Shown: in pieces, positions 1 through 12,269 of the stretch
Numbering within the stretch: position 1 is the first letter of the stretch
Layout of the letters: the number at the start of each line of letters is the position of its first letter
Assembly: GCF_024112395.2 (NCBI RefSeq)
Contig: NZ_CP078013.2
Coordinates: 5,984,501 to 6,048,500 of the forward strand
Source of the DNA: Pseudomonas pergaminensis
GTDB taxonomy: Bacteria > Pseudomonadota > Gammaproteobacteria > Pseudomonadales > Pseudomonadaceae
Length of the DNA: 64,000 nt
Direction of reading: 5' to 3'
Program-made: the position numbers and the translations under genes
Notes under the pieces: generated by a model
Databases searched by the model: none
Seen by the model: only the letters and a program-made list of their open reading frames with translations
Told to the model about the DNA's origin: nothing

Positions 1-8
1 TCTTGGTG

Positions 9-2003
9 TTATGCATCCAACGGCACCGTGACACTCAGGGTGGTGCCCTCCCCCAACTCGCTGTCCAGGCTCAATTGCCCGCCCATGATCAGCACCCGCT
101 CGCGCATGCCCACCAACCCGAATGACACCGGGCGGCCCTGGGCCTGGATGAAACCAACGCCATCGTCGCTGATGGTCAGTCGCAAATCCGCGCCCTCCAC
201 GGCAAGGGTCAGCTCCACAGTATGCGCCTGGGCATGGCGCATCACATTGGTCAGCGCCTCCTGCAAAATGCGGAACAGGCCGATGGCCTTGGCATCGCTG
301 AGAGCCGGTAGGTTATCCGGAACCTGCACCAGGCAGGGAATCTGCGTACGTGCTTCAAAGCGCCGCGCCTGCCATTCGATGGCCGAGGCAATGCCGGCAT
401 CCAGAATCGGCGGCCGCAGCGCCGTCGCCACATCGCGCACCAACTGGAACAGCTGGGCGATAAGGCGCTTCATGCTGTTCAAACGCTCGTGCAAACCGGG
501 GTCGAGTTGCGCATAGGCCAGCTCGCACATCGAGGTTTCGAGCTTGAGCACCGTGAGCATTTGCCCAAGCTCGTCGTGTACCTCGCGGGCGATGCGAGCC
601 TTCTCTTCTTCGCGCACGGTTTCCAGGTGGGCGGACAGTTCGCGTAACTGCGCCTCACTTTGCAGCAACGCGGCCAACGTCCGGCGCAACTCGGTGACGT
701 CATTAAGGTAAACCACCAGGTATTCGGCCTCGGCGAACCGCAGAAAACTCAAGGACACATTAGTCGGCAGGATGCTGCCATCGGCTCGCCGGCAGTCAGT
801 GGCAAAATTCTGCGGGCCGTCTTCGCTGGCCCGCGCACGCTTCCACAGGTTGAGCCAGCGGTCCATGTCCAGGCTTGGATCAAGGTCGGCCAGCGGCCGC
901 TCGATCAGCGCCCCGGGGCCGTAGCCGAGCATGTTTTCGGCGGCACGGTTGGCGTAGCGCACATGGCTGTCCCAGTTGACCCAAAGGATACCGACAGTGC
1001 TCTGATCGATGGAAAACTGCGTCAGTCGCAAGGCTTCGGCACCGGCGGCACGGGCTGCGCTTTCTTCACGAGCGGCAAGCAGGCCCTGCTCCAGCACCCG
1101 TTGCTGGCGTCGCTGCCAGACCACGACGGCCAGGCTGGCGAGCAGCAACAGGCCCAGCAACAGGCTGAGGTTTTGCCACAGGCCCGGGGATTCCGTGAGG
1201 CGCGGGTACTTGGGTTGCAGCCAGCGGCTGTGCAATTGGTCCAGGTCGCGGGCGGGAATCGCGCGAAGTGCGCTTTCCATGATGCCGGCCAGTTCCGGCC
1301 ATTCCCGACGCGTGGCCACCCGCAACAATTGCGGCAAGCCGATATCGCCCACCACCGCCAGCCCGGCAAACTCGGCCTCCCCGGACAAACGGCTCAACTG
1401 CGCTTCATCCACCACCGCGTAACGCGCCTGCTGGCTCACCAACAACTGCAGGGCCTGGCGCTCCATTGGCACGCCTTGCAGGTTGAGGGTGGGATAGGTG
1501 CTGCGCAGGTAATCGGCCACGGCACTGGGCATGCGCACAGCGACACGGGATTGCTCATCGAGCTTTTCCAACTCAACGGCCCCGCCGCCCTCGCGGATGC
1601 CGACGATGTGTTGCGGCACGCGCATATAAGGGTCGGTGAACAACCACAAGCGCAAGCCGGCCGGGGTTTGTTGCAGGCCGGGGGCGACGTCGACTTCGCC
1701 TTCGCGCACAGCGGCTTCCAGTTGCTCCTGGTTGGGAAAATTGCGCCAGGTCAGCTCAATGTTCAGGGCCTTGGCCAGCCACTGCATCAACTCGACATTC
1801 GCCCCGGACAGCCGTTGCAAACGCCGATCGTATTGCGCGTAAGGCGCCTGCAACACCAGCCCCACCCGCAGCTCGGGGTGCTGGGCCAGCCATTCGCGTT
1901 GCTGGGCAGTGAGCTGCGCCTGCGGTGCAGCGGGCGCAGGGGCGGCATTGGCCATCAAGGCAAGGCACAAACAGCCGATAACCAGCAGACAGCGATAAAC
2001 CAT
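9..2003 (-). CDS. Hybrid-architecture sensor histidine kinase (SBP_bac_3 - TM - PAS - HisKA_3 - HATPase)
   Basis: A 664-residue membrane sensor kinase. It has a signal peptide ending near ANAAPAP, then a periplasmic solute-binding domain (about residues 30-270) with the BvgS-like lead WLAQHPELRVG. A membrane helix follows at about 280-298 (LSLLLGLLLLASLAVVVW), then a PAS domain (about 330-450). The dimerisation/phosphoacceptor helix is of the NarX/DegS type (EEEKARIAREVHDELGQ, His476), and the ATPase domain carries the N box LQEALTNVMRHA and DDGVG and GLVGMRERV. The family phosphorylates LuxR-type response regulators. A possible partner start codon overlaps the stop at 14-16 on the same strand, but that gene lies outside the window. 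The ligand is unknown; amino acids or other small polar solutes are typical for this periplasmic fold. Confidence 0.9.
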   Translation of the reverse strand: MVYRCLLVIGCLCLALMANAAPAPAAPQAQLTAQQREWLAQHPELRVGLVLQAPYAQYDRRLQRLSGANVELMQWLAKALNIELTWRNFPNQEQLEAAVREGEVDVAPGLQQTPAGLRLWLFTDPYMRVPQHIVGIREGGGAVELEKLDEQSRVAVRMPSAVADYLRSTYPTLNLQGVPMERQALQLLVSQQARYAVVDEAQLSRLSGEAEFAGLAVVGDIGLPQLLRVATRREWPELAGIMESALRAIPARDLDQLHSRWLQPKYPRLTESPGLWQNLSLLLGLLLLASLAVVVWQRRQQRVLEQGLLAAREESAARAAGAEALRLTQFSIDQSTVGILWVNWDSHVRYANRAAENMLGYGPGALIERPLADLDPSLDMDRWLNLWKRARASEDGPQNFATDCRRADGSILPTNVSLSFLRFAEAEYLVVYLNDVTELRRTLAALLQSEAQLRELSAHLETVREEEKARIAREVHDELGQMLTVLKLETSMCELAYAQLDPGLHERLNSMKRLIAQLFQLVRDVATALRPPILDAGIASAIEWQARRFEARTQIPCLVQVPDNLPALSDAKAIGLFRILQEALTNVMRHAQAHTVELTLAVEGADLRLTISDDGVGFIQAQGRPVSFGLVGMRERVLIMGGQLSLDSELGEGTTLSVTVPLDA

Positions 2004-2080
2004 GATCCACGTCTCACATCACTGACAAATACTGACCAACCCATTAGGCTGCTGGAATCACTTCTGGCCGGGAATTAACG

Positions 2081-3055
2081 ATGCCCTTTTTCCAACGTTC
2101 GGCACTGCCAGCATTGTGCCTGTCGCTGCTTTTTACCAGTGCCTTTTCTGTACAAGCCGCTGACGCCCCTGCACCTGCCGCCGAAAAACCTGTCGAGCGC
2201 CAGCCGCTGCCGGAGCGTAGCCAGGAAGAAGCCAGCTTTCTTACACGCAAAATCCCGCAACAGGAACAGCAACAATTGCAGGCCGGCAGCGATTCATTCC
2301 TGGCGCTGTGGAAGCCGGCCAACAGCGCCGAACCCGAGGGCGTGGTGATTATCGTACCGGGCGCCGGCGAAAACGCTGACTGGCCGCAAGCAATCAGCCC
2401 GTTGCGGCACAAATTGCCGGATGCCAATTGGGGCAGCCTCAGCCTGTCGCTGCCAGACGTGAGCGTGGACACCCTGCCGCCGCGCGTAATGGAAGCGCCC
2501 AAGGCCACTGTCGACACCAGTAGCAAGGAAGCGAGCACCGCCGACAAACCCATCGAGCAGGCCGCCAGTGCCGAAGCCGAAGGCACCGACCCGTCACTGG
2601 TGCCGGGCGCCGATGAGCAAGACAAGACCGATGCGTCGCGCATTTTCGACCGCATCGACGCCGCCGTGGCCTTCGCCCAGACCCAGAGCGCGCGCAGTGT
2701 GGTACTGCTCGGCCATGGTACCGGCGCCTGGTGGGCCGCGCGCTATCTGAGCGAGAAGCAACCGTCCCAGGTGCAGAAGTTCGTCATGGTGGCGGCGCAG
2801 ACGCCCACCGGGCGCCATCCCGATGTCCAGCAGTTGGCCCCAGGCCTGAAACTGCCGACTGCCGATGTTTTCTATCAAGACCAAGCCCTATCGCGCAAAA
2901 ACGCCCTGGCCCGCGCCCAGGCGGCCAAGCGTTTGAAGAATGAGGGCTATAAGCAGGTGTCGTTGAAAACCTTGCCCGGCAACAGTGATGCCGGCCAGGA
3001 GCAGTTGTATCGCAGGGTTCGCGGCTGGCTGAGCCCGCAAGCAAGCGCCGACTGA
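2081..3055 (+). CDS. DUF3530 family alpha/beta-hydrolase-like envelope protein
   Basis: This 324-residue protein starts with a clear signal peptide (cleavage near VQAADAPAP), so it is exported. After a proline/glutamine-rich stretch it resembles an alpha/beta hydrolase: GVVIIVPGAGENADWP is the oxyanion-side strand and VVLLGHGTGAWWAARYL the nucleophile-elbow region. An acidic, low-complexity insert of about 50 residues (roughly 137-186) separates the two. At the elbow the motif reads G-H-G-T-G (residues 211-215), so the nucleophile position is Gly213 rather than Ser. Catalysis by the classical triad is therefore doubtful. It is divergent from the sensor kinase, 77 bp away. Its function is not known to me; the family name is a domain-level call. 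Confidence 0.8.
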   Translation: MPFFQRSALPALCLSLLFTSAFSVQAADAPAPAAEKPVERQPLPERSQEEASFLTRKIPQQEQQQLQAGSDSFLALWKPANSAEPEGVVIIVPGAGENADWPQAISPLRHKLPDANWGSLSLSLPDVSVDTLPPRVMEAPKATVDTSSKEASTADKPIEQAASAEAEGTDPSLVPGADEQDKTDASRIFDRIDAAVAFAQTQSARSVVLLGHGTGAWWAARYLSEKQPSQVQKFVMVAAQTPTGRHPDVQQLAPGLKLPTADVFYQDQALSRKNALARAQAAKRLKNEGYKQVSLKTLPGNSDAGQEQLYRRVRGWLSPQASAD

Positions 3056-3080
3056 GGGCACACCGCAGGTCTCCTTTGAG

Positions 3081-3163
3081 GGCGGGCTTGCTCGCGAAGG
3101 CGGTGGGTCCGTCAGCGCATCGGATACTGATAGACCGCATTCGCGAGCAAGCCCGCTCCCACA
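3081..3163. repeat. REPIN: inverted pair of REP sequences
   Basis: Two copies of the Pseudomonas REP core (GCGGGCTTGCTCGCGAA and its reverse complement TTCGCGAGCAAGCCCGC) face each other about 45 bp apart, so the unit can fold into a long hairpin. It sits between the convergent DUF3530 and djlA-like genes. The same core recurs at 60551-60641. No RAYT transposase is present in the window. Confidence 0.85.
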
Positions 3164-3196
3164 CGGGAACGGGTTATCAACGTGAGGAAGTGAAAA

Positions 3197-3964
3197 CTAA
3201 CGGAAATCCCGGCGTTCGCGGATCAACGCATAGGCGTTGTGCAACTCGCGAGTACGATCGGTGGCCTCACGCACTTGCGCGGCGCTGGCGCCGGTACCGG
3301 CAATCTTGTCCGGATGATGGCGACTGAGCAGGCGGCGATAAGCCCGTTTAATCATCGACGGCTCGGTAGTGGCGGTCACGCCCAGCAAACGCAACGCATC
3401 CTGATAAGTGGGGCCCCGAGTGACCAGTGGCTTGCGCTCCGGCGTAAAATCGGCGGCCAGTGCCTGGAGTTGCTGCGGCGTCCAGCCCAGCCACTTGCCC
3501 CAGAGGTCGATCAGGACGCGCTCGGCGTCGCTCGCCTTGCCATCCGCCCAGACCATGCGCCAACACGCGCGCAATACACCCTCCGCGGCATGAGGTTGAG
3601 CCTTGAGCACACGTAGATAACTGCGAACCCGATCGGAACCGGACTTGCCGCGATTGAACGCCGCAATCGCACGGCGCTGGGCTGAGTCGCTCATGTCCAG
3701 CGCGCGCATTTCCTGGCGCGCCTGCTGGATATGCCCATCCACCACTCGCCCATTGCTCTTGGCCAAGCGCCCCAGCAACACAAACAACAATTCGTCATTG
3801 CGCAATGCCGGGCGCCCGCCCAGGCGCTCGCGCAATTGCGCCCAACTCTGCAGTTGCAGACGGCGATCCAGCGCCTGCCCCAACAGTGCACCCAACATGG
3901 CCCCCGGAATACTGGCAATGGCAAAGCCAGCCCCGGCGCCGATCAGCGTCCCTGGCCACAGCAT
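3197..3964 (-). CDS. djlA: DjlA-like co-chaperone (TerB-like plus J domain)
   Basis: A 255-residue protein with a short glycine-rich N-terminal hydrophobic segment (residues 1-30) resembling the single membrane anchor of DjlA. A TerB-like helical region follows (about 55-180), then a C-terminal J domain (about 188-255). The J domain has the diagnostic HPD triad in RHHPDKIAG, which stimulates DnaK ATPase. The start is ATG at 3964, one base after the murU stop, so it is the last gene of the amgK-murU-djlA group and probably co-transcribed. The family acts at the cytoplasmic face of the inner membrane with DnaK. Its role beside wall recycling genes is unclear and may only be positional. Confidence 0.85.
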   Translation of the reverse strand: MLWPGTLIGAGAGFAIASIPGAMLGALLGQALDRRLQLQSWAQLRERLGGRPALRNDELLFVLLGRLAKSNGRVVDGHIQQARQEMRALDMSDSAQRRAIAAFNRGKSGSDRVRSYLRVLKAQPHAAEGVLRACWRMVWADGKASDAERVLIDLWGKWLGWTPQQLQALAADFTPERKPLVTRGPTYQDALRLLGVTATTEPSMIKRAYRRLLSRHHPDKIAGTGASAAQVREATDRTRELHNAYALIRERRDFR

Positions 3965-3965
3965 C

Positions 3966-5662
<1,697 letters not shown>

Positions 5663-5792
5663 TACAAGGGTCTCCGACGGCGCTAGCCGTCAAGCGGGGC
5701 ATGCTTTATTATCACGCATCTTTTTCAGACCATCGAGAGGCGTGCGGCCCAAACCGCGGGCAGATGGCACGCAGGAAGCCCGGACTAATAAG

Positions 5793-8606
5793 ATGGCATT
5801 GAAATCCCCCGCGTTTCGTAGAAAATTTCCGTTGCTGGTAACCGGCAGTCTGCTGGCCTTGCAACCCTTCGCCACCTCATTCGTGGTCGCCGCGGAACAG
5901 TATGACTGCTCAGTCTCTGCTTCGGGTGCCTGGGATTGCGCGCCAAAAACCGCCGCAGCCCCGTTGCCACCACGCCCGGTGCATGACGGTGCAGCCGTCA
6001 GCTCCGCCAACAGCACGGCGCAAGCCGATGCTGGCGGCAAAGCCGAGGCCGAGCCCAAGACCGCACTGGTCACCGAATCCAAGGGCCGTGGCCTGCGTTC
6101 GCGCAGCGCCGACTACAGCCACCTGGACTGGGTACCGCGCGACAAGCTGACCGCAGCGCAACTGGCCGAAACCGGCCCTTACTGCGGCGGTGCGTACATC
6201 GAGCCGACTCGTCCTGGCATGAACGACAAGACGAACAAGAGCGATGCGCCTACCTTCATCGGCGCCAAGGCCTCGCGTTACGAGCAGGAGTCGCAGGTTG
6301 CGACCCTGGCAGGCGACGTCGTCATGCGCCAGGGCAGCATGCAGCTGGAGTCGGAAGAAGCCAGCCTGTACCAGGCCGAGAACCGTGGCGAGCTGAACGG
6401 CAACGTCCGTCTGCGCGACAACGGTGCACTGATCGTGGGTGACCACGCCGAAGTGCAACTCGATACCGGCGCGGCCCAGATCGACAATGCCGAATACGTG
6501 ATGCACAAGTCGCGCATCCGCGGTAACGCGCTGTACGCCAAGCGTGCCGAGAACGCGATCATCCGTCTCAAGGACGGTACGTACACCACGTGCGAGCCAG
6601 ACAGCAACGCCTGGCAGCTCAAGGGCAACAACATCACGTTGAACCCGGCCACCGGTTTCGGTACGGCCACCAACGCGACGTTGCGGGTCAAGAACATCCC
6701 GATCCTCTATACGCCTTACATCTACTTCCCGATCGACGACCGTCGTCAATCCGGCTTCCTGCCACCGAGCTTCAGCACCGGCAGCGAAACCGGCTTTACC
6801 CTGGTGACGCCGTACTACTTCAACCTGGCGCCGAACTATGACGCCACGTTGTACCCGCAATACATGACCAAGCGCGGCATGATGATGGAAGGCGAATTCC
6901 GCTACCTCACCAAGTCCAGCGAAGGCCAGTTCGGCGGCGCGTACCTGAACGACGACAACGACGAACGCAAGCGTCAGACCGACTACGAAAAAACCCGCTA
7001 CATGCTCAACTGGCAGCACAAGGGCGGGCTGGATTCGCGCGTACTGACCGAGGTCGACTACACCACGATCAGCGATCCCTACTACTTCCAGGACCTCAAG
7101 TCCTACCAGGAAGGTGTAGAGAGTCGCGACTACTTGAACCAGCAAGGTGCCGTGACTTATCGCGGCGACACCTTCCAGGCGCGCTTGAACCTGCAGGCCT
7201 ACCAGCTGGCAACGATTTCGCAGGTCACTCCGTATAACCGCCTGCCGCAGATCACCTTCAATGGTCAGCTGCCGTATCACCCGGGCGGCTTGAACTTCAG
7301 CTACGAGACCGAGGCCGTGCGCTTCGATCGCGACCTGGAGAACGGCAACTTCACCAATGAAAACGGTGAAACCGAAGCACGCCTGGACACCTACGTGCGT
7401 GGCCTGACCCGTGCAAACGGTACCCGCCTGAACGTAGCACCAGCCGTCGAATACCCGATGAACTGGACCTACGGCTTCGTTACACCGAAGCTCAAGTACG
7501 TGTACACCAAGTACGACCTGGACCTGGACAACATCGGCAAGAACCAGATCATTGCTGACCAGGCTACATCGGTGGCAAATGGAACACAGTACGCCGGTGG
7601 CACCTTCAAAAGCTCCCAAGACCGTGCGGTCCCAGTGGCCAGCATCGACAGCGGCCTGTACTTCGATCGCAATACCAACTGGTTCGGCAAAGACTATCGC
7701 CAGACCCTCGAGCCACGTGCGTTCTACCTGTACGTGCCGAACAAGGACCAGGCTGATATCCCGGTCTTCGACACCAGCGAGTACTCGTTCAGCTACGCTT
7801 CGCTGTTCCGCGACAACCGCTTCAGCGGCTCCGACCGGATCGGCGACGAGAACAAGCTGTCCCTGGGCCTGACCAGCCGCTGGATCGAAGAGAATGGCTT
7901 CGAGCGTCAGCGCGTGTCCGTGGGCCAGGCGCTGTACTTCAAGGATCGTGAAGTGCAATTGCCAGGCATCCTGGCGGCTGACCGTGCCGATGCACAGTCG
8001 GATGTTTCCCCGGTTGCCCTGGACTATGAGTTCCGCTTCAACCGCGACTGGCGCGCCACTGCCGACTACAACTGGGACACCGAGGAACACAGTCCCCGTT
8101 CCGGCAGCGCGATGCTCCACTACCAGCCGGAAGACAACCCGAACAAGATCATCAACGTGGGTTATCGCTATCGTAACGACCAGGTTGTCTACAACCAGCT
8201 GACCGGCAAATGGCAGTTTGGTGGCGACTACGGCCAGCCAGGCGACGCGAATTTCGTGAAGGATTACTACAAAATCCAACAACACGACTTCTCGATGATG
8301 TGGCCGATCATTCCTCAGTGGAACCTGATCACCCGCTGGCAGTATGACTACGCCCGCAACCGTACCCTGGAAGCCTTCGGTGGTTTCGAGTACGACAACT
8401 GCTGCTGGAAACTGCGCGTCATCAACCGTTACTGGGTTTCCAACGACGAATACAGCCAGATCGCCCCGCTTAACGAAAAGGGTGACCACGGGCTCTTCTT
8501 CCAGATCGTCCTCAAAGGACTCGGCGGCCTGACCGGCGCCAAGGTAGAGAGCTTCCTCGACAAAGGCATTGAAGGTTATCGTGAACGTGAAAACCAAGCT
8601 TTCTGA
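5793..8606 (+). CDS. lptD: LPS-assembly outer-membrane protein LptD
   Basis: A 937-residue outer-membrane protein that, with LptE, inserts lipopolysaccharide into the outer leaflet. It has a signal peptide (to about residue 34, ..[11 protein letters not shown]), an N-terminal OstA/LptA-like domain (about 150-290) and a large C-terminal beta-barrel. Conserved cysteines are visible: C39 and C49 near the N terminus and the adjacent pair C870-C871 (DNCCWKL). This fits the disulfide pairing needed for LptD maturation. ATG at 5793 is chosen because it directly precedes the signal peptide; upstream in-frame sequence is not signal-like. It overlaps surA, whose product chaperones LptD. Confidence 0.97.
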   Translation: MALKSPAFRRKFPLLVTGSLLALQPFATSFVVAAEQYDCSVSASGAWDCAPKTAAAPLPPRPVHDGAAVSSANSTAQADAGGKAEAEPKTALVTESKGRGLRSRSADYSHLDWVPRDKLTAAQLAETGPYCGGAYIEPTRPGMNDKTNKSDAPTFIGAKASRYEQESQVATLAGDVVMRQGSMQLESEEASLYQAENRGELNGNVRLRDNGALIVGDHAEVQLDTGAAQIDNAEYVMHKSRIRGNALYAKRAENAIIRLKDGTYTTCEPDSNAWQLKGNNITLNPATGFGTATNATLRVKNIPILYTPYIYFPIDDRRQSGFLPPSFSTGSETGFTLVTPYYFNLAPNYDATLYPQYMTKRGMMMEGEFRYLTKSSEGQFGGAYLNDDNDERKRQTDYEKTRYMLNWQHKGGLDSRVLTEVDYTTISDPYYFQDLKSYQEGVESRDYLNQQGAVTYRGDTFQARLNLQAYQLATISQVTPYNRLPQITFNGQLPYHPGGLNFSYETEAVRFDRDLENGNFTNENGETEARLDTYVRGLTRANGTRLNVAPAVEYPMNWTYGFVTPKLKYVYTKYDLDLDNIGKNQIIADQATSVANGTQYAGGTFKSSQDRAVPVASIDSGLYFDRNTNWFGKDYRQTLEPRAFYLYVPNKDQADIPVFDTSEYSFSYASLFRDNRFSGSDRIGDENKLSLGLTSRWIEENGFERQRVSVGQALYFKDREVQLPGILAADRADAQSDVSPVALDYEFRFNRDWRATADYNWDTEEHSPRSGSAMLHYQPEDNPNKIINVGYRYRNDQVVYNQLTGKWQFGGDYGQPGDANFVKDYYKIQQHDFSMMWPIIPQWNLITRWQYDYARNRTLEAFGGFEYDNCCWKLRVINRYWVSNDEYSQIAPLNEKGDHGLFFQIVLKGLGGLTGAKVESFLDKGIEGYRERENQAF

Positions 8607-9918
8607 TTGTCTGCGCCCGCTAGTGCTGGGCGCGCTGTTCCTGGGTACCGCATCGGCGCACGCTGCGGTTCAAGAACTGGATAAGGTCGTGGCCATCGTC
8701 GATAACGATGTGATCATGCAGAGCCAACTGGACCAGCGCGTCAAGGAAGTCCAGCAAACCATCGCCAAGCGTGGCGGTGGCGTGCCACCGACCAGCGTCC
8801 TGGACCAACAGGTACTGGAACGCTTGATCGTCGAAAACCTGCAACTGCAGATCGGTGATCGTTCCGGCATCCGTATTTCGGACGAAGAACTGAACCAGGC
8901 CGTGGGCACCATCGCCCAGCGCAACAACATGAGCATTGACCAGTTCCGTGCAGCCCTGGCCCACGACGGTTTGTCCTATGAGGACGCCCGTGACCAGATC
9001 CGCCGTGAAATGATCATCAGCCGTGTGCGTCAGCGCCGTGTTGCCGAACGGGTCCAGGTATCGGAACAAGAAGTGAAGAACTTCCTGGCATCCGACCTGG
9101 GCAAGATGCAGCTTTCCGAAGAACTGCACCTGGCCAACATCCTGATCCCGACACCGGACAGCGCCAACTCCGAGCAGCTCAATGCAGCCGCCGCCAAGAC
9201 CCAGGCTATCTATGATCGCCTGAAAGCCGGTGCCGACTTTGCCCAGATGGCCATTGCCCAATCCGGCAGCGACAACGCCCTCGAAGGCGGTGACATGGGC
9301 TGGCGTAAAGCCGCTCAATTGCCACCTCCCTTCGATCGTGAACTGAGCGCAATGGAAGTGGGCGGCATCACCCAGCCAGCCCGTACGCCAGGTGGCTTCA
9401 TCATCCTGAAATTGCTGGAACGTCGCGGTGGCGAGACCTCGCTGAAAGACGAAGTGCATGTTCGTCATATCCTGGTCAAACCAAGCGAAATCCGCACTGA
9501 AGCCCAAACCAAGGAACTGGCCCAGAAGATCTATGACCGCATCGAAAGCGGTGAAGACTTCGCCACCCTGGCCAAGAGCTTCTCGGAAGATCCGGGTTCT
9601 GCCCTCAACGGTGGCGACCTGAATTGGATCGACCCTAAAGCCTTGGTGCCAGAGTTCCAGCAAGTGATGGCCGACACCCCGCAAGGCGTGCTGTCCAAGC
9701 CGTTCAAGACCCAATATGGCTGGCACGTGCTGGAAGTCCTTGGCCGTCGCGCCACCGACAACACCAGTCAGGCCCGCGAGCAACAAGCGTTGAACGTGCT
9801 GCGTAACCGCAAATACGACGAAGAGCTGCAAACCTGGCTGCGTCAGATCCGCGACGAAGCCTACGTTGAGAACAAGCTGCCAGGCGCCCAGACAGGCACC
9901 GACCAGGCCGTTCAGTGA
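8581..9918 (+). CDS. surA: Periplasmic chaperone / peptidyl-prolyl isomerase SurA
   Basis: SurA escorts outer-membrane proteins such as LptD across the periplasm. The sequence shows a signal peptide ([15 protein letters not shown]), an N-terminal chaperone domain, and two parvulin domains (around [14 protein letters not shown] and [14 protein letters not shown]), then a C-terminal helix. I place the start at GTG 8581, because AAGG lies 5 bases upstream. TTG 8569 and GTG 8587 are in the same frame and possible. The start lies inside the end of lptD (26-nt overlap), a coupling of client and chaperone. The stop overlaps the pdxA GTG start. Confidence 0.95.
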   Translation: MNVKTKLSDCLRPLVLGALFLGTASAHAAVQELDKVVAIVDNDVIMQSQLDQRVKEVQQTIAKRGGGVPPTSVLDQQVLERLIVENLQLQIGDRSGIRISDEELNQAVGTIAQRNNMSIDQFRAALAHDGLSYEDARDQIRREMIISRVRQRRVAERVQVSEQEVKNFLASDLGKMQLSEELHLANILIPTPDSANSEQLNAAAAKTQAIYDRLKAGADFAQMAIAQSGSDNALEGGDMGWRKAAQLPPPFDRELSAMEVGGITQPARTPGGFIILKLLERRGGETSLKDEVHVRHILVKPSEIRTEAQTKELAQKIYDRIESGEDFATLAKSFSEDPGSALNGGDLNWIDPKALVPEFQQVMADTPQGVLSKPFKTQYGWHVLEVLGRRATDNTSQAREQQALNVLRNRKYDEELQTWLRQIRDEAYVENKLPGAQTGTDQAVQ

Positions 9919-10904
9919 AACCCCAGCGTTTCGCGGTGACACCCGGCGAGCCGGCCGGCATTGGTCCTGACCTGTGCCTGCTGCTCGCCTCGCAACCCCA
10001 GCCACACCCCCTGATTGCCATTACCAGCCACGACCTGCTCCTTGAGCGGGCCGTGCAACTGGGTGTGGCTGTCAACTTGCTGAAGGTGGCGCCAGGCAAC
10101 TGGCCCGACCTGCCCGCCCCCGCCGGCAGCCTGTACGTGTGGGACACCCCGCTGCAGGCCAAGGTGGTTGCTGGGCAACTGGACAAGGCCAATGCAGCGT
10201 TCGTGCTGGAAACCCTGACGCGCGCGGGGCAAGGCTGCATCGACGGCGACTTCGCCGGCATGATCACTGCGCCAGTGCACAAGGGCGTGATCAACGAATC
10301 CGGCATCGCGTTTTCCGGTCACACCGAATTTCTCGCCGAACTGACCCACACCGAACAAGTGGTGATGATGCTGGCGACGCGCGGCCTGCGGGTCGCTCTG
10401 GTGACCACGCACCTGCCGCTGCGTGAGATTGCCGATGCCATCACCGCCGAACGACTGGAACGCGTGACGCGCATCCTGCACGCCGACCTGCAACAGAAGT
10501 TCGGCATCGCCCAACCGCGCATCCTGGTCTGTGGGCTCAACCCCCACGCCGGTGAAGGCGGCCACTTGGGCCATGAAGAAATCGACATCATCGAACCAAC
10601 CCTGGAGCGTCTGCGCCAAGAAGGCATGGACCTGCGCGGCCCACTGCCTGCGGACACTCTGTTTACCCCCAAATATCTGGAGCACTGCGATGCAGTGCTG
10701 GCGATGTACCACGACCAGGGGCTGCCGGTGCTTAAATACAAAGGCTTCGGCGCCGCAGTCAACGTGACACTGGGCCTGCCGATCATCCGCACCTCCGTCG
10801 ACCATGGCACCGCCCTGGATTTGGCGGGCAGTGGCAAGATCGATACCGGCAGCCTGCACGTGGCCCTGGAAACCGCCTATCAGATGGCCGAGACCCGTAT
10901 ATGA
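9915..10904 (+). CDS. pdxA: 4-hydroxythreonine-4-phosphate dehydrogenase
   Basis: A 329-residue enzyme of de novo pyridoxal 5'-phosphate synthesis. It oxidises 4-phosphohydroxy-L-threonine with NAD(P). Family motifs are [10 protein letters not shown], the metal-ligand regions [10 protein letters not shown] and [13 protein letters not shown], and a terminal dimer segment. It starts at GTG 9915, overlapping the surA stop by 4 nt, and ends with ATGA shared with rsmA. It is therefore the middle of a tightly coupled lptD-surA-pdxA-rsmA run, the arrangement also known in enterobacteria. Confidence 0.96.
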   Translation: MKPQRFAVTPGEPAGIGPDLCLLLASQPQPHPLIAITSHDLLLERAVQLGVAVNLLKVAPGNWPDLPAPAGSLYVWDTPLQAKVVAGQLDKANAAFVLETLTRAGQGCIDGDFAGMITAPVHKGVINESGIAFSGHTEFLAELTHTEQVVMMLATRGLRVALVTTHLPLREIADAITAERLERVTRILHADLQQKFGIAQPRILVCGLNPHAGEGGHLGHEEIDIIEPTLERLRQEGMDLRGPLPADTLFTPKYLEHCDAVLAMYHDQGLPVLKYKGFGAAVNVTLGLPIIRTSVDHGTALDLAGSGKIDTGSLHVALETAYQMAETRI

Positions 10905-11713
10905 CTGAGCATTACCAACACCGGGCGCGCAAGCGCTTCGGGCAAAACTTCCTGCACGACGCTGGCGTGATCGACCGTATCCTGCGCTCCATCCATGCCA
11001 AGCCCGAAGACCGTCTGCTGGAAATCGGCCCAGGCCAGGGCGCATTGACTCAAGGCCTGCTGGCCAGTGGCGGCCAATTGGACGTGGTTGAGTTGGACAA
11101 GGACCTGATCCCGATCCTCAACCAGCAGTTCGCCGGCATGCCCAACTTCAACCTGCATCAAGGTGATGCATTGAAGTTCGACTTCAATACCCTCAACGCC
11201 GCGCCCAACAGCCTGCGGGTGGTGGGAAACCTGCCATACAACATCTCTACGCCGCTGATTTTCCACCTGCTGAACAATGCCGGGATCATCCGCGACATGC
11301 ACTTCATGCTGCAAAAGGAAGTGGTGGAACGCCTGGCTGCCGGGCCTGGCGGTGGCGATTGGGGCCGTCTGTCGATCATGGTCCAGTACCACTGTCGCGT
11401 CGAACACCTGTTCAACGTCGGCCCGGGCGCGTTCAATCCGCCGCCTAAGGTCGATTCGGCCATCGTGCGCCTGGTGCCGCATGCCGTGCTGCCACACCCG
11501 GCCAAGGATCACAAACTGCTGGAGCGCGTCGTACGCGAAGCCTTCAACCAGCGCCGCAAGACCCTGCGAAACACGCTCAAGGCGTTGTTGAGCAATGCCG
11601 AGATCGAGGCCGCCGGCGTCGACGGCAGCCTGCGTCCCGAGCAACTGGACCTGGCCGCGTTCGTGCGCCTGGCTGACCAGCTTGCCATTCAACCCACGCC
11701 AGCCGCTGAATAA
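10901..11713 (+). CDS. rsmA: 16S rRNA (adenine1518-N6/adenine1519-N6)-dimethyltransferase
   Basis: RsmA (KsgA) dimethylates two adjacent adenines in the 3' terminal hairpin of 16S rRNA during 30S maturation; loss gives kasugamycin resistance. The 270-residue product shows the N-terminal KRFGQNFL, the SAM-binding [16 protein letters not shown] and the catalytic NLPYNIS motif, followed by the C-terminal helical domain. It overlaps pdxA by 4 nt. A REPIN and about 175 bp separate it from apaG. Confidence 0.97.
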   Translation: MTEHYQHRARKRFGQNFLHDAGVIDRILRSIHAKPEDRLLEIGPGQGALTQGLLASGGQLDVVELDKDLIPILNQQFAGMPNFNLHQGDALKFDFNTLNAAPNSLRVVGNLPYNISTPLIFHLLNNAGIIRDMHFMLQKEVVERLAAGPGGGDWGRLSIMVQYHCRVEHLFNVGPGAFNPPPKVDSAIVRLVPHAVLPHPAKDHKLLERVVREAFNQRRKTLRNTLKALLSNAEIEAAGVDGSLRPEQLDLAAFVRLADQLAIQPTPAAE

Positions 11714-11716
11714 CCC

Positions 11717-11779
11717 TGTAGTAGCCGGCTTGCCGGCGATGTCGCCCTCAAGATCGCCATCGCCGGCAAGCCGACTACC
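11717..11779. repeat. REPIN, second REP subfamily
   Basis: GTAGCCGGCTTGCCGGCGAT and its inverted copy ATCGCCGGCAAGCCGACTAC are separated by about 18 bp, in the gap after rsmA. The core GCCGGCTTGCCGGCGAT differs from the GCGGGCTTGCTCGCGAA type at 3081 but matches the degenerate element at 19925. It may act as an mRNA 3'-end stabiliser; there is no U tract for termination. Confidence 0.8.
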
Positions 11780-11888
11780 ATAAGGGCGTGCCCACCCGGC
11801 CAGACAGCAAGTCTGGCCTAGTGCCCTCCTCTTGGCCTAGACTGACCCGCATCTGCTGTCCTCCGCTTTTGCTTTTAAGGCCTCTTGC

Positions 11889-12269
11889 ATGTCCGATCCT
11901 CGCTACCAGATCGACGTCAGCGTCGTCACCCGCTTCCTGGCGGACCAATCGCAACCTGAACAGAACCGCTTCGCCTTTGCCTACACCATCACGGTGAAAA
12001 ACAACGGGCTGGTGCCGGCCAAGCTGCTGTCGCGCCACTGGGTCATCACCGACGGTGACGGTCAGGTCGAAGAAGTTCGCGGTGCAGGCGTGGTGGGTCA
12101 ACAGCCGTTGATCGACAGCGGCGCCAGCCACACCTACAGCAGCGGCACGGTGATGACCTCCAAGGTCGGCACCATGCAGGGCTCGTATCAGATGAAAGCC
12201 ACCGACGGCCAACTGTTCGACGCCATCATTGCGCCCTTCCGCCTTGCAGTGCCGGGAGCCCTGCACTGA
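11889..12269 (+). CDS. apaG: ApaG-domain protein
   Basis: A 126-residue single-domain protein of the ApaG/DUF525 beta-sandwich family, with the conserved segments [20 protein letters not shown] and [13 protein letters not shown]. Bacterial ApaG is linked to cobalt/magnesium phenotypes and binds nucleotides in some reports, but its activity is not settled. The gene overlaps apaH by 3 nt (TGATG), so the two are translationally coupled, the classical apaGH pair downstream of rsmA. Confidence 0.95.
   Translation: MSDPRYQIDVSVVTRFLADQSQPEQNRFAFAYTITVKNNGLVPAKLLSRHWVITDGDGQVEEVRGAGVVGQQPLIDSGASHTYSSGTVMTSKVGTMQGSYQMKATDGQLFDAIIAPFRLAVPGALH

Noticed and set aside
5910..8597. 895-codon open frame antisense to lptD
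   Set aside because: It lies fully opposite an unmistakable lptD and has valine/alanine-rich low-information sequence. Such frames are an artefact of high GC3.
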